Origin: Hyphomicrobiales bacterium
Lineage (GTDB): Bacteria; Pseudomonadota; Alphaproteobacteria; Rhizobiales; Rhizobiaceae
DNA: 64,000 bases
Assembly: GCA_900471925.1 (NCBI GenBank)
Contig: UCGV01000003.1
Location: 310,001-374,000 of the forward strand
Direction of reading: 5' to 3'
The notes below the pieces were generated by a model that made no database searches, had not been told where the DNA came from, and saw only the letters and a program-made list of their open reading frames with translations. Position 1 is the stretch's first letter. The number at the start of each line of letters is the position of its first letter. Of the stretch, positions 1 to 7,749 are shown in pieces. The position numbers were made by a program, and so were the translations under genes.

Positions 1-754
1 TCGACAGTTCCGGTCCGAGAAATTCGATCCGCTCATTCGTCATGCGCATTTCCACGGCGGATGCGGAAATGGCGCCGATGACAGCTCCCGACCGCCCTCG
101 GATGGGCGCAGCAACACAGCAAACGCCGTCTTCAAGTTCCTGCAGATCGGTCGCGTATCCCCGCTTGCGCACGGATTCCAGCTGTTGCAGAACCTGATCG
201 AGCGTGGTCAGGGTGTGTTGCGTAAATCTGACAAGCTCTCCTTCGCCCAGAAGATCCCGAACTCGTTCTTCCCAGAGCCACGCGAGCATCACCTTCCCGG
301 CCGCTGTGCAATAGAGCGGTTGCCGGGAGCCGATCTGCATCACGGTTCGAGCGGTGCTGCGGCCCTCGTACTGATCGATATAGATCACTTCCCTGCCTTC
401 CAGGATGCAGAGGCTGACCGTATCGCCAATCTCATGGACAAATCTCTGGACGATCGGGCTCGCCACCTGGTCGAGACGCATGTGCTTCGAATAGGCCAGG
501 CCGACTTCGAAAGCTTCGACGCCTATTCTGAAGGTTCCATTTTCCTGAGCCACGAAACCACGCTCGGAGAGCGTCGCGAGCAGCCGCGATGTCGTGCTTG
601 GCGAAAGACCGAGCACGCGCGACAGTTCGGAGAGACTTAGGCCCGGCGTCTTTGCAAGAATCTGCAGAACGGAAAGCCCCCGATCGAGCGTCCGGGTTAC
701 CGGCAGGCTCTCTCGAGTGGGTTTACGTCCGGGACGGTTGGAAACTTCCTTCAT
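1..754 (-). CDS. IclR-family transcriptional regulator (C-terminus cut by window edge)
   Basis: An open frame of 251 codons runs from an ATG at 754 off the left edge with no stop, so the C-terminus is missing. Residues about 20-70 form the IclR winged helix (DRGLSVLQIL, LSELSRVLGLSPSTTSRLL). The rest is the start of the effector domain (QIGSRQPLYCTAAGKVMLA, GYATDLQELEDGVCCVAAPI). IclR proteins usually repress or activate catabolic operons on binding a small acid. The gene starts 5 nt after the stop of the upstream hydrolase gene, with no clear ribosome site of its own, so it is probably translationally coupled as the last gene seen in the transport/dehydratase operon. It is the natural candidate regulator of that operon (inference). 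Confidence 0.93.
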   Translation of the reverse strand, partial: MKEVSNRPGRKPTRESLPVTRTLDRGLSVLQILAKTPGLSLSELSRVLGLSPSTTSRLLATLSERGFVAQENGTFRIGVEAFEVGLAYSKHMRLDQVASPIVQRFVHEIGDTVSLCILEGREVIYIDQYEGRSTARTVMQIGSRQPLYCTAAGKVMLAWLWEERVRDLLGEGELVRFTQHTLTTLDQVLQQLESVRKRGYATDLQELEDGVCCVAAPIRGRSGAVIGAISASAVEMRMTNERIEFLGPELS

Positions 755-759
755 ATCAA

Positions 760-1704
760 TCAAACAGCCGGCTGAAGTGTCCGTAGGTGCTCGCACCAGC
801 GTGCAATTTCGCCGGCTATTACCTTTTCGCTTCCGGTATAGAAAAATTCAACCCCTGCAAGCTTTCTGGTTTCGACGAGCGATGACGCGGTTGCGGTCCG
901 CCGCACGCGCGCAAGGAAATCGTCGATATCCTTGTTGGCAAGCTTTTCCTTGGCTCCGTACCACGCCAATATCGGACACGTGATGCGCGCCAATGCAGGC
1001 GGCACACTCTCATAACCGTAAAGCGCCTCGTGGATCCTGTTGAGATCCATATAGGATTCGGCACTGATCGTGGCAACCTGCCGGTCAGCGCGCGTTCCCC
1101 AGGGAAGCAGTTCCTTTTCCCGTCCGCCGGCGATCATTTCCTCCGCCAGAGATTGCAGGTCCTGCCGAATCTTTTCGCGGAAAAGTGAGCCCGACGACGC
1201 AATGATAAGGCCCGCGAGGCGAGGATCCCGGCGCTCGGCCTGATAATAGACGACTTTCGCTCCGCCCAGGCCGTGCCCGGCGAGCAGCACACGCCCCTGA
1301 TATTTCGTCGCGAAATCGATCCATGCCGCGATGTCGAGGGGGGATTCGCTGAACAGCTCCCATGCGCTTCCGCCCAGATACGCACCCTTGTCCGTTCGAA
1401 ACCAGGTGCCGAAATCATGGCTGCGAAGATTTGCGGTGATGAACCGAAAACCACGAGCGGCAAGCTGCCTTCCGATCGTGACATATTCCATTTCCGAGAA
1501 TTTCTGGTGCAAGCCGTGAAACCATACGACCGTTTCAACTGGCCCGGGCTGCCCCAAGGGTTGCAGCATCAGTCCTTCCAGCGTCAAACCGTCCTCGGTC
1601 TTTACGTAGACGATCTCTTCTGTTGTTTCAGTCGACAACCAACGTTCCCTTATCTGGAGTGTTATCCCGATGAAAACCCTTCTTTTTATCGGAGCCGATA
1701 GCAT
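760..1704 (-). CDS. Alpha/beta-hydrolase-fold protein lacking the usual nucleophile serine
   Basis: 314 aa if read from the ATG at 1704. A TTG at the LSTET position, with AAGGGA a few bases upstream, is an equally plausible start. The fold is recognisable: an oxyanion-loop WFHG near residue 63 and a nucleophile elbow near 143-148. That elbow reads GHGLGG, not the expected GHSLGG, so Gly replaces the catalytic Ser; I checked this codon (GGC) in the DNA. Near the C-terminus, where the family usually has a His in a G-D-H-F-F context, the sequence is GVEFF. It may be a non-hydrolytic member, or use other residues. It lies 151 nt after the dehydratase gene and 5 nt before the IclR gene. The substrate is unknown. 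Confidence 0.85.
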   Translation of the reverse strand: MLSAPIKRRVFIGITLQIRERWLSTETTEEIVYVKTEDGLTLEGLMLQPLGQPGPVETVVWFHGLHQKFSEMEYVTIGRQLAARGFRFITANLRSHDFGTWFRTDKGAYLGGSAWELFSESPLDIAAWIDFATKYQGRVLLAGHGLGGAKVVYYQAERRDPRLAGLIIASSGSLFREKIRQDLQSLAEEMIAGGREKELLPWGTRADRQVATISAESYMDLNRIHEALYGYESVPPALARITCPILAWYGAKEKLANKDIDDFLARVRRTATASSLVETRKLAGVEFFYTGSEKVIAGEIARWCEHLRTLQPAV

Positions 1705-1855
1705 GCTTCGCTGTGGTCAACAACGATCATGCATGCCTGGCACCGTGGCAAGTCAGGAGGCCATCATCGGGTTTCGACGACCTCCCGTTCGCGGGTAGAG
1801 CCGGATATCGACCGAAAACCGCACGGGCTTCGCTGTATCCGGCTCCAAAGCAGTA

Positions 1856-3010
1856 TCAGGCGACTCGATACTTTTCGAGCGCTGCCTCGTTCGGATCGCT
1901 TGCCATGCCGGGAACATCCGGAATGGTCACGGTGCCGTCTTCGTTCAAATCCGGCGTGTACTTGTATACCTGGCCGGCCATCGGGTTCAGTTCCTTGGCG
2001 CCGAACTCGAGCATGTGTCCGTTCGGAATCGCGCCGAGCAGCTGGATGTGCGCCTGCTGATCGCCGTGCGGGCAGATGTTCAGCCCGTGCGCCTGCGCCA
2101 TGCCGGCAACCTTCATGAACTCGGTGACACCGCCCATGTAGCGCGCGTCTGGCTGCAGGAAGGCGATGGCCTGGGTTGCGATGAGGTCACGGAAGCCGTG
2201 CTTGGTATATTCGTTTTCGCCGGTTGCGAGCGGGATGGACGTGGCGCGCGAAAGCTTGGTGAAGCCCTCGTAATCGTCAGGCTGAACGGCTTCCTCGAAC
2301 CAGTAGATGTCGAATTCCTCGACACGCTTGGCGAGCCGGATGGCGTCCGAATAGGAATAGGCGCAGTTCGCATCGATCATCAGCTTGATATCGGGGCCGA
2401 GCACTTCACGCACAGCCTTGATGCGCTCGATGTCCTCGCTGATTTCGACAGCGCCGATCTTCATCTTGACGGCGCGGGCGTTGTTCTTGACGTGGCCTTC
2501 CATTTCCGCCTGCAGATCGCGCGTGCCCTTACCCTTGCTGTAATAGCCGCCGGCGACATAGGTCGGGATACGGTTGCGGTAACCGCCGAGCAGGCGCCAG
2601 ATCGGCAGACCGGCAAGCTTGCCCTTGATATCCCACAGAGCCATGTCGATCGACGAGAGCGCCTTGGTTTCCTGGCCACGGCGACCGTAGAGCTTCGGAA
2701 TCCAGAATTCCTTCCAGACAGCTTCGGTCATCGTCGGGTCCTTGCCGACCATTTTCGCAAGAAACTGGTTACGCATGGCATTTTCGCCGACATTGTCGCG
2801 GCCAATGCCATAACCGGTAATGCCGATATCGGTTTCGATCTTGGTGATCGCGATATTGACGTTCACATAGGTATGCAAACCGTTCGTAATCGGCTGGACG
2901 CGCGGCCATGAATAGCATGCGGCAGTCGCGCTCGTGATCTTGATTTCACCCCTTGCGGACTGAAGCAGATCGTTGGCTTTTTGCGTTTCGGAAACGGCAG
3001 AATTGCTCAT
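1856..3010 (-). CDS. Mandelate racemase/muconate lactonizing enzyme family dehydratase
   Basis: 384 aa from the ATG at 3010, chosen over an ATG 12 nt further upstream because GGAGT lies 5 nt before it (3016-3020). This is an enolase-superfamily enzyme of the mandelate racemase subgroup. It has the KMK (KxK) base motif (K182/K184), metal ligands at IDAN (D213), FEE (E239/240) and TGEN (E265), and the Asp-His dyad QPDARYMGG (D288) and CPHG (H315). Enzymes with this residue set usually dehydrate or epimerise sugar acids; the substrate cannot be named from sequence. It lies 87 nt downstream of the transporter ATPase gene, suggesting that it acts on what the transporter brings in. Confidence 0.92.
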   Translation of the reverse strand: MSNSAVSETQKANDLLQSARGEIKITSATAACYSWPRVQPITNGLHTYVNVNIAITKIETDIGITGYGIGRDNVGENAMRNQFLAKMVGKDPTMTEAVWKEFWIPKLYGRRGQETKALSSIDMALWDIKGKLAGLPIWRLLGGYRNRIPTYVAGGYYSKGKGTRDLQAEMEGHVKNNARAVKMKIGAVEISEDIERIKAVREVLGPDIKLMIDANCAYSYSDAIRLAKRVEEFDIYWFEEAVQPDDYEGFTKLSRATSIPLATGENEYTKHGFRDLIATQAIAFLQPDARYMGGVTEFMKVAGMAQAHGLNICPHGDQQAHIQLLGAIPNGHMLEFGAKELNPMAGQVYKYTPDLNEDGTVTIPDVPGMASDPNEAALEKYRVA

Positions 3011-3097
3011 TTTATACTCCATTTTAATTGCATGACGGGACGGCGCTTGCGCCGCCGGAGCGGCGAAGCCGGTCAGGAAACTGAAAAGTGGCGCCCC

Positions 3098-4192
3098 TTA
3101 GCTCGGGACGCAGAGGCAGTCGTCGGTCGGCAGCAGGGCATAGGCGGTCGCGTTGGTCGGTTCCTGTTCCGACAGCACCCGCAACGGACCGAAAGCCGTG
3201 TCACCGATCACCTCGTATTGGCCGCCGTGATAGAGAACCGTGCGAGGCTTGAAGCCGATCGTGGAGCCGGCGCGCTCGGTCTGCTTCCCATTCGCGGAGA
3301 GGACGACCTTCTGCGGCCGCACCGCGATGCTTGCCGTCGCTCCGATGGTCAGTTTGGCGTGCGACCGTGCGGTGATCTGCGTTCCATCGGGCGTCGTGAC
3401 AGTTACGACCGCGTCGCTTTCGGAGCCTGCGAGGCCCGAAAGCTTTCCACCGATGATGTTGGAGCCGCCGACGAAATCGGCGACATAGATCGTTGCCGGC
3501 CGGTTGTAGATATCCGTGGCACTTCCCTTCTGCTCGATGCCGCCATTGTTGAGCAAGACGACCTGATCGCTCAGCGAGAGGGCTTCGACCTGATCATGCG
3601 TGACCAGGATCGTCGTCAGCTTGAATGCCTGATGGATATCCTTGAGCCAGGAACGTGCGCGCTCGCGCAGCTGTGCATCGAGGTTGGAAAGCGGCTCGTC
3701 CAAGAGCAGCAGGCGGGGCTGATAGACCAGCGCACGCGCAATTGCGACGCGCTGCTGCTGCCCTCCCGAGAGCTGATAGGGATAACGATCGGCAAGATGG
3801 CCAAGCTCGAGGCGATCGAGCATTTCGCGTGCGCGCCGTTCGCGATCCGTCTTGTTCGTTCCCTTGAGCTTCAGCGAGTATCCGACGTTCTGCAGAACCG
3901 TCATATGCGGCCAGAGGGCATAGTTCTGGAAAACGAAACCTATATTCCTGCGTTCGATCGGAACGTTGACCAGCTTGGCTTTGGAAAACACCTCATCGGA
4001 ATAGATGCGAATGGTGCCCTCGGTCGGCTGGTCGAGGCCACCGATCATGTTGAGCAGGGTCGTCTTGCCGCAGCCGCTCGGGCCGAGAAGGGACGTGAAA
4101 GATCCGTCGGCGATATCAAGGTCGAGGCCCTTCAGGATCTCGATCGCTCCGTAGCTCTTTCGAATACCTTGCAGTTTTACAGCCACGCTCAT
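3098..4192 (-). CDS. ABC transporter ATP-binding protein (FbpC/PotA type)
   Basis: 364 aa. Walker A GPSGCGKTT is at about 37-45, the Q-loop VFQNYALWPH at about 90, the signature LSGGQQQR, Walker B LLLLDEPLSNLD and the H-loop LVTHDQ. A C-terminal TOBE/OB-type regulatory region follows from about residue 240. This is the architecture of ATPases serving ferric-iron, polyamine, phosphonate or thiamine importers. GGGAGG stands 6 nt before the ATG. The start codon is 1 nt after the permease stop, so the two are tightly coupled. Automatic annotation would probably call it iron transport, but the neighbouring dehydratase argues for an organic solute. Confidence 0.95.
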   Translation of the reverse strand: MSVAVKLQGIRKSYGAIEILKGLDLDIADGSFTSLLGPSGCGKTTLLNMIGGLDQPTEGTIRIYSDEVFSKAKLVNVPIERRNIGFVFQNYALWPHMTVLQNVGYSLKLKGTNKTDRERRAREMLDRLELGHLADRYPYQLSGGQQQRVAIARALVYQPRLLLLDEPLSNLDAQLRERARSWLKDIHQAFKLTTILVTHDQVEALSLSDQVVLLNNGGIEQKGSATDIYNRPATIYVADFVGGSNIIGGKLSGLAGSESDAVVTVTTPDGTQITARSHAKLTIGATASIAVRPQKVVLSANGKQTERAGSTIGFKPRTVLYHGGQYEVIGDTAFGPLRVLSEQEPTNATAYALLPTDDCLCVPS

Positions 4193-4193
4193 G

Positions 4194-5939
4194 TCAGGCC
4201 TCCCTTTTTTTGTAATGGATCAGGATCGCGATGGGCAGCGTGAGCACCAATGTGATCGTCGAAAGTGCTGCCACCGGGCCGTAATTGCCCATCACGTTGA
4301 GTTGCAGCATCGTCGTGCCGATCACCGCCGTATTCGGTCCGAACAGGAAGGACGCGGCGGCATATTCCTTGAAGAACTGCACGAAGTAGAGGAGAAAGCA
4401 GGCAAACAGCGCCGGCCGCAGCAGCGGGAAGGTGACGGCGATGTACGAGCGCCATTCCGAACCGCCGGCAACACGTACAGCCTTCTCAAGATCGGTCGAA
4501 ATCTGCTGGAACGCCGGCGAAATCGAAGCGAAGCCTGTCGGGAAGTAGCGGATGATGTAGGCGATCACGAGGATCATCAGGCTGCCGCGCAGCATGCCGC
4601 TGCCGGGAATGATGACCGTGGCGTAGAAGATGCCGATACCGACGACGAGGCCCGGAATTGCCTTGGGAAGGAATGCGGTCTGTTCAGTGAAGGACCGCAG
4701 GAAGGCCGGCGAGCGATAGGCAACGATCGTGCTGATGAAGGTGACCAGGACAGCAAGCGCACCACCGCCGATCGCGATGATCAGCGTATTGTAGATGCTG
4801 TTGATATAGTCCTGATAACCGAAGACGAGCCGGAAATTGTCGAGCGTCAGTACGTCGCTGATCGGCATGTAGGGCGACAGGAACGAAGTGAACGACCTCA
4901 GAATGAGGAACATGCACGGCAGGATGGCGGTCAACAGGCAATAGAAGAACATGATGGCCGCAACGACCCAGCCCCAGATACCCATGGGGATCAGGCTCTG
5001 ACGGCCGGCCTTGCCGCCGATCGTGTTGTACTTGCGCGTATCGCCCAGGATGAACTTCTGCGCATAGACGAAGAACTGCACCAGGATCAGCATGACGATG
5101 GCTGCCGCGCTGACGAGGCCGTAATCCACTCGGGCGGAAGTCAGGCCCTTGTCATAAAGATAGGTGGAAAGCACTTCGATGCGTGCCGGGACGCCGAGAA
5201 CCAGCGGTACGGCCAGAAGATCCAGCTTCAGCACGAAGTTGAGCATCAGGCAGTAAAGCAGGGAAGGCATCAGCAGCGGCACGACGATTGTCCGGATCGC
5301 CTGAAACGGCGTGGCACCTGCAGCGCGGGCCGCCAGTTCGAGCGTGTTCGGAATGTTCGTCATTGCCGAGGAGAAATAGATGTAGCTGATCGGCGCTGCG
5401 GAAACGCCTGCAAGCAGGGTAATGCCGCCGAGCGAATTCAGGTCCGGCAGGCCGAAACCGACAGCATCCTGCAGCGTGAGCGCGATAAAGCCGGTCGGGC
5501 TGTACATCATCGACCATGCGAAGGCGAGGATGAGCGACGACAGGAACATCGGCGACAGGAAGAGCAGCCTCAACGTGCGCTGGAACGGCAGCGCGAACCT
5601 GTCGAGAAAGAGAGCTGCCAGAAAACCGATCGAGGTCGAAAATATCGTGCCGAACACCGCGATATAGAGGGTGTTGATCATGGCATCGGCAAATGCCGGG
5701 TCACCGAACAGATTCGAGAAATTCTTCAGGGTGAAGTTTGCACCCTCATCGTAGAGGGCCTTGTCCAGAAAGCCCTGATAGATGATCGGGATCATCGGCG
5801 AGACGAGGAGCACGAACAGCAAGCCCGCCCAGATGATCTTTATGATCAACGATCTTTCGTTCAGTAGTCTTCGAAAAAGCCGCGAACCACTGCCCAGGGC
5901 AGGTTCGGCTGCGGCGTCGTGTTGGGTGGCTAGTGTCAC
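4194..5939 (-). CDS. ABC transporter fused permease (FbpB type, two permease domains)
   Basis: 581 aa with about twelve hydrophobic segments in two halves, each ending in a binding-protein-dependent permease core. The EAA-type loops are seen as ELAARAAGATPFQAIRTIVVP in the first half and DLEKAVRVAGGSEWRSYIAVTFP in the second. A single long permease with two such domains is typical of FbpB-like importers. The start codon is GTG with AAGGA upstream; the first 40 or so residues are a cytoplasmic leader. It lies 82 nt downstream of the binding-protein gene and 1 nt upstream of the ATPase gene. It forms the inner-membrane channel of the importer. Confidence 0.95.
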   Translation of the reverse strand: MTLATQHDAAAEPALGSGSRLFRRLLNERSLIIKIIWAGLLFVLLVSPMIPIIYQGFLDKALYDEGANFTLKNFSNLFGDPAFADAMINTLYIAVFGTIFSTSIGFLAALFLDRFALPFQRTLRLLFLSPMFLSSLILAFAWSMMYSPTGFIALTLQDAVGFGLPDLNSLGGITLLAGVSAAPISYIYFSSAMTNIPNTLELAARAAGATPFQAIRTIVVPLLMPSLLYCLMLNFVLKLDLLAVPLVLGVPARIEVLSTYLYDKGLTSARVDYGLVSAAAIVMLILVQFFVYAQKFILGDTRKYNTIGGKAGRQSLIPMGIWGWVVAAIMFFYCLLTAILPCMFLILRSFTSFLSPYMPISDVLTLDNFRLVFGYQDYINSIYNTLIIAIGGGALAVLVTFISTIVAYRSPAFLRSFTEQTAFLPKAIPGLVVGIGIFYATVIIPGSGMLRGSLMILVIAYIIRYFPTGFASISPAFQQISTDLEKAVRVAGGSEWRSYIAVTFPLLRPALFACFLLYFVQFFKEYAAASFLFGPNTAVIGTTMLQLNVMGNYGPVAALSTITLVLTLPIAILIHYKKREA

Positions 5940-6021
5940 TTCCTCATTCCTTCAAACAGGAGACCGGGACGACCCGGCCTCCATATTGGAGATGCAATCG
6001 GAGCTTTGGGAAAAGGCCGAG

Positions 6022-7149
6022 TTACTTCTTCTTGATACCGAATGCGCCGTTGACCTTCTCGAGATATTCCGGCGGAGCAGTGATGAGGTTCTTGTCCAGC
6101 GACGTCTGAACGATGTTCTGCTCACCCACCTGCTTGACGATCGAGTCATAGGTGAAGTCGTAGACGCCTGTCGGGATATCGAGGCCGGAACGGTAGGGGA
6201 TAAGACCACCGGCGCTGACAGCTTCCTGGCCCTTCTTGGAGATGATGAAGTCCACCAGCAGCTTTGCCGCATTCGGATGCTTGGTCGTCTTGGCGATCGA
6301 ATAATAACGCGTCGACATCACCAAACCGTCCTTCGGCAGCGCGTAGCCGATGATGCTGGCTTTCGCCGGATCACGCAGGAATGGAACGAGCTGGACAGCG
6401 GACAGATCCCAGCCGGCGACATATTCACCCGTCAGGATTTTCTCGAAAACCGGGCCACCCGAACGCTGAAGATCGGCAATGGGGCCAAGGATCGAGAAAT
6501 TGGCAAGCGCCTTGTCCAGGCCGACATGGTGAAGGTAGTGGGTTTCCTGCGACTCCTTGGCGGACGAGCCGAAAGGCTCGATCGTGGCCAGACGCTTCGT
6601 GAATTTACCCGGATTGGCCTTCACGAGCTGCGCGAGATCCGTGATGGAGGTCGGATATTCGGACTCTTTCAGGACGCGCTTGTTGTAGACGATAACCGAG
6701 GGATCGACCGAGATCGTGTAGACGCCGGGTACCGGCTTGGACCAGTCCGGAACCTTCGAGGCTTCCGGCGAGTCGTAAGCCACGACATTGCCCTTGGTGA
6801 TGAAATCGAGCCAGGCCCCACCGGATGCGGCGAGAATGATATCGGCTTCGCTCGAGCCCGCTGCCTGTTCGGCATAGTAGCGCTCGAATACTTCCGTGCC
6901 GCTGAGATCCAGCGTCTGGACCTGGATCCAGGGATATTCCTTGGCAAAGGCTTCCAGAATCGGCTTCCAGTTCTGCTGGCCGACATTCGACTGGACAAGC
7001 AGCTTGCCTTCGGCCTTCGAGCCTTCAACGATCTGGCTGTACGAGCTCGGATAGTAATCCGGCAGCGATTGCGCCTGCGCAGCCGTCAGGCCGATCGCGG
7101 CGGAAAACGCCGAAACTGAGATTCCGAACAAAATGTTTCTGATGAGCAC
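6022..7149 (-). CDS. ABC transporter periplasmic solute-binding protein (family 1, FbpA-like)
   Basis: 375 aa starting at GTG 7149, with a strong GGGAGGTGAG ribosome site just upstream. An N-terminal signal peptide ends near AAQAQS (residue about 27). The body matches extracellular solute-binding protein family 1 (VQTLDLSGTEVFERYY, ADIILAASGGAWLDF, NAAKLLVDFIISKKGQEAV), as in iron, putrescine and thiamine binding proteins. I do not see the adjacent tyrosine pair typical of ferric-ion ligands in FbpA near the C-terminus, so a non-iron ligand is quite possible. It is the first gene of the operon and is preceded by the promoter at 7277-7305. Confidence 0.93.
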   Translation of the reverse strand: MLIRNILFGISVSAFSAAIGLTAAQAQSLPDYYPSSYSQIVEGSKAEGKLLVQSNVGQQNWKPILEAFAKEYPWIQVQTLDLSGTEVFERYYAEQAAGSSEADIILAASGGAWLDFITKGNVVAYDSPEASKVPDWSKPVPGVYTISVDPSVIVYNKRVLKESEYPTSITDLAQLVKANPGKFTKRLATIEPFGSSAKESQETHYLHHVGLDKALANFSILGPIADLQRSGGPVFEKILTGEYVAGWDLSAVQLVPFLRDPAKASIIGYALPKDGLVMSTRYYSIAKTTKHPNAAKLLVDFIISKKGQEAVSAGGLIPYRSGLDIPTGVYDFTYDSIVKQVGEQNIVQTSLDKNLITAPPEYLEKVNGAFGIKKK

Positions 7150-7276
7150 TGTCTCACCTCCCGATAAATGAACCCTGGAACCACCCCACGTGGATCCGTC
7201 TCCCTAAGAAAGGCCGATGAACTTGCGGATGGACCACGCCGTGCGGCGTCCATGCCGAGTTTTTAGAGCCGGCTCG

Positions 7277-7305
7277 AATAAAGCGCTCGAACTTCTATTT
7301 GTCAA
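7277..7305 (-). promoter_or_regulatory. Sigma70-type promoter of the transporter/dehydratase operon
   Basis: On the minus strand TTGACA (7305-7300) and TTTATT (7282-7277) are separated by exactly 17 nt. The -35 is a perfect consensus and the -10 matches TATAAT at 4 of 6. Transcription would start near 7270, giving a leader of about 120 nt to the GTG at 7149. A direct repeat overlapping the -35 is listed separately. Confidence 0.6.
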
Positions 7306-7324
7306 CAAACAAAATAATTTGTCA
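7297..7324 (-). repeat. Direct repeat of an 8-mer, candidate operator
   Basis: ATTTGTCA occurs at 7297-7304 and again at 7317-7324, exactly 20 bp apart, so both copies face the same side of the helix. On the minus strand the sequence is TGACAAAT. The proximal copy overlaps the -35 TTGACA. The surroundings are conspicuously A+T-rich. It is a candidate site for the operon's IclR regulator or another repressor (inference from position and spacing). Confidence 0.4.
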
Positions 7325-7749
7325 CTAGATGATAAATTATGAGAAAATCGCGATCAGCTGTCAAAGCGACTGCTGGTCGTGTCGACTTAACTTTTGCTGA
7401 TGCGAGCCATCGCGTGTCGTATTGTCGCGTTCGTCGAAGGCCGCAGCCATCGCGAGACGATCCGGCATTTCCCTGGTCTCAGGTCTTGTGAAAATTTTCG
7501 TGATACGGCAGCGCCGGGCCTACTCTGTGGACGAGTCCGTCTCGGCAACGGCAGGCAGAATATGTGCTGTGCGCCATTGCGCGAATTGACGCCTGAAGCG
7601 TGGTGCGGGAACTCTGTAGACGCGCATCTCATTGTGCAACGCCTGCACATCGCCGGCCGTCTTCATGGGTGCCAATAGGACCAGAAGCCCTTGAGTACAC
7701 AGCCATCATTGCCGAGGCGCGCGACAAAGCCGCGGCCGAAAACTCACAT
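7306..7749. other. Intergenic region without a convincing gene
   Basis: About 440 bp between the transporter promoter and the end of the sensor kinase gene. It starts A+T-rich (7306-7350) and then becomes G+C-rich. Short open frames on both strands (for example 7394-7678 plus, 7387-7650 minus) have Cys/Arg-rich, non-protein-like translations and no ribosome sites. I see no tRNA, clear terminator or strong hairpin. Confidence 0.5.

Noticed and set aside
2015..2911. A 298-codon plus-strand frame opposite the dehydratase
   Set aside because: Antisense shadow of a clearly conserved enolase-superfamily gene; no protein-like features.
4191..5867. A 558-codon plus-strand frame opposite the permease gene
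   Set aside because: It is a mirror of the permease codon bias; the translation is Arg/Asp/Gln/Glu-rich without hydrophobic core, and the permease on the minus strand has full family features.
7394..7678. A 94-codon plus frame and an 88-codon minus frame in the gap after the transporter operon
   Set aside because: Both translations are Cys/Arg-rich, lack ribosome sites and look random; treated as noncoding.
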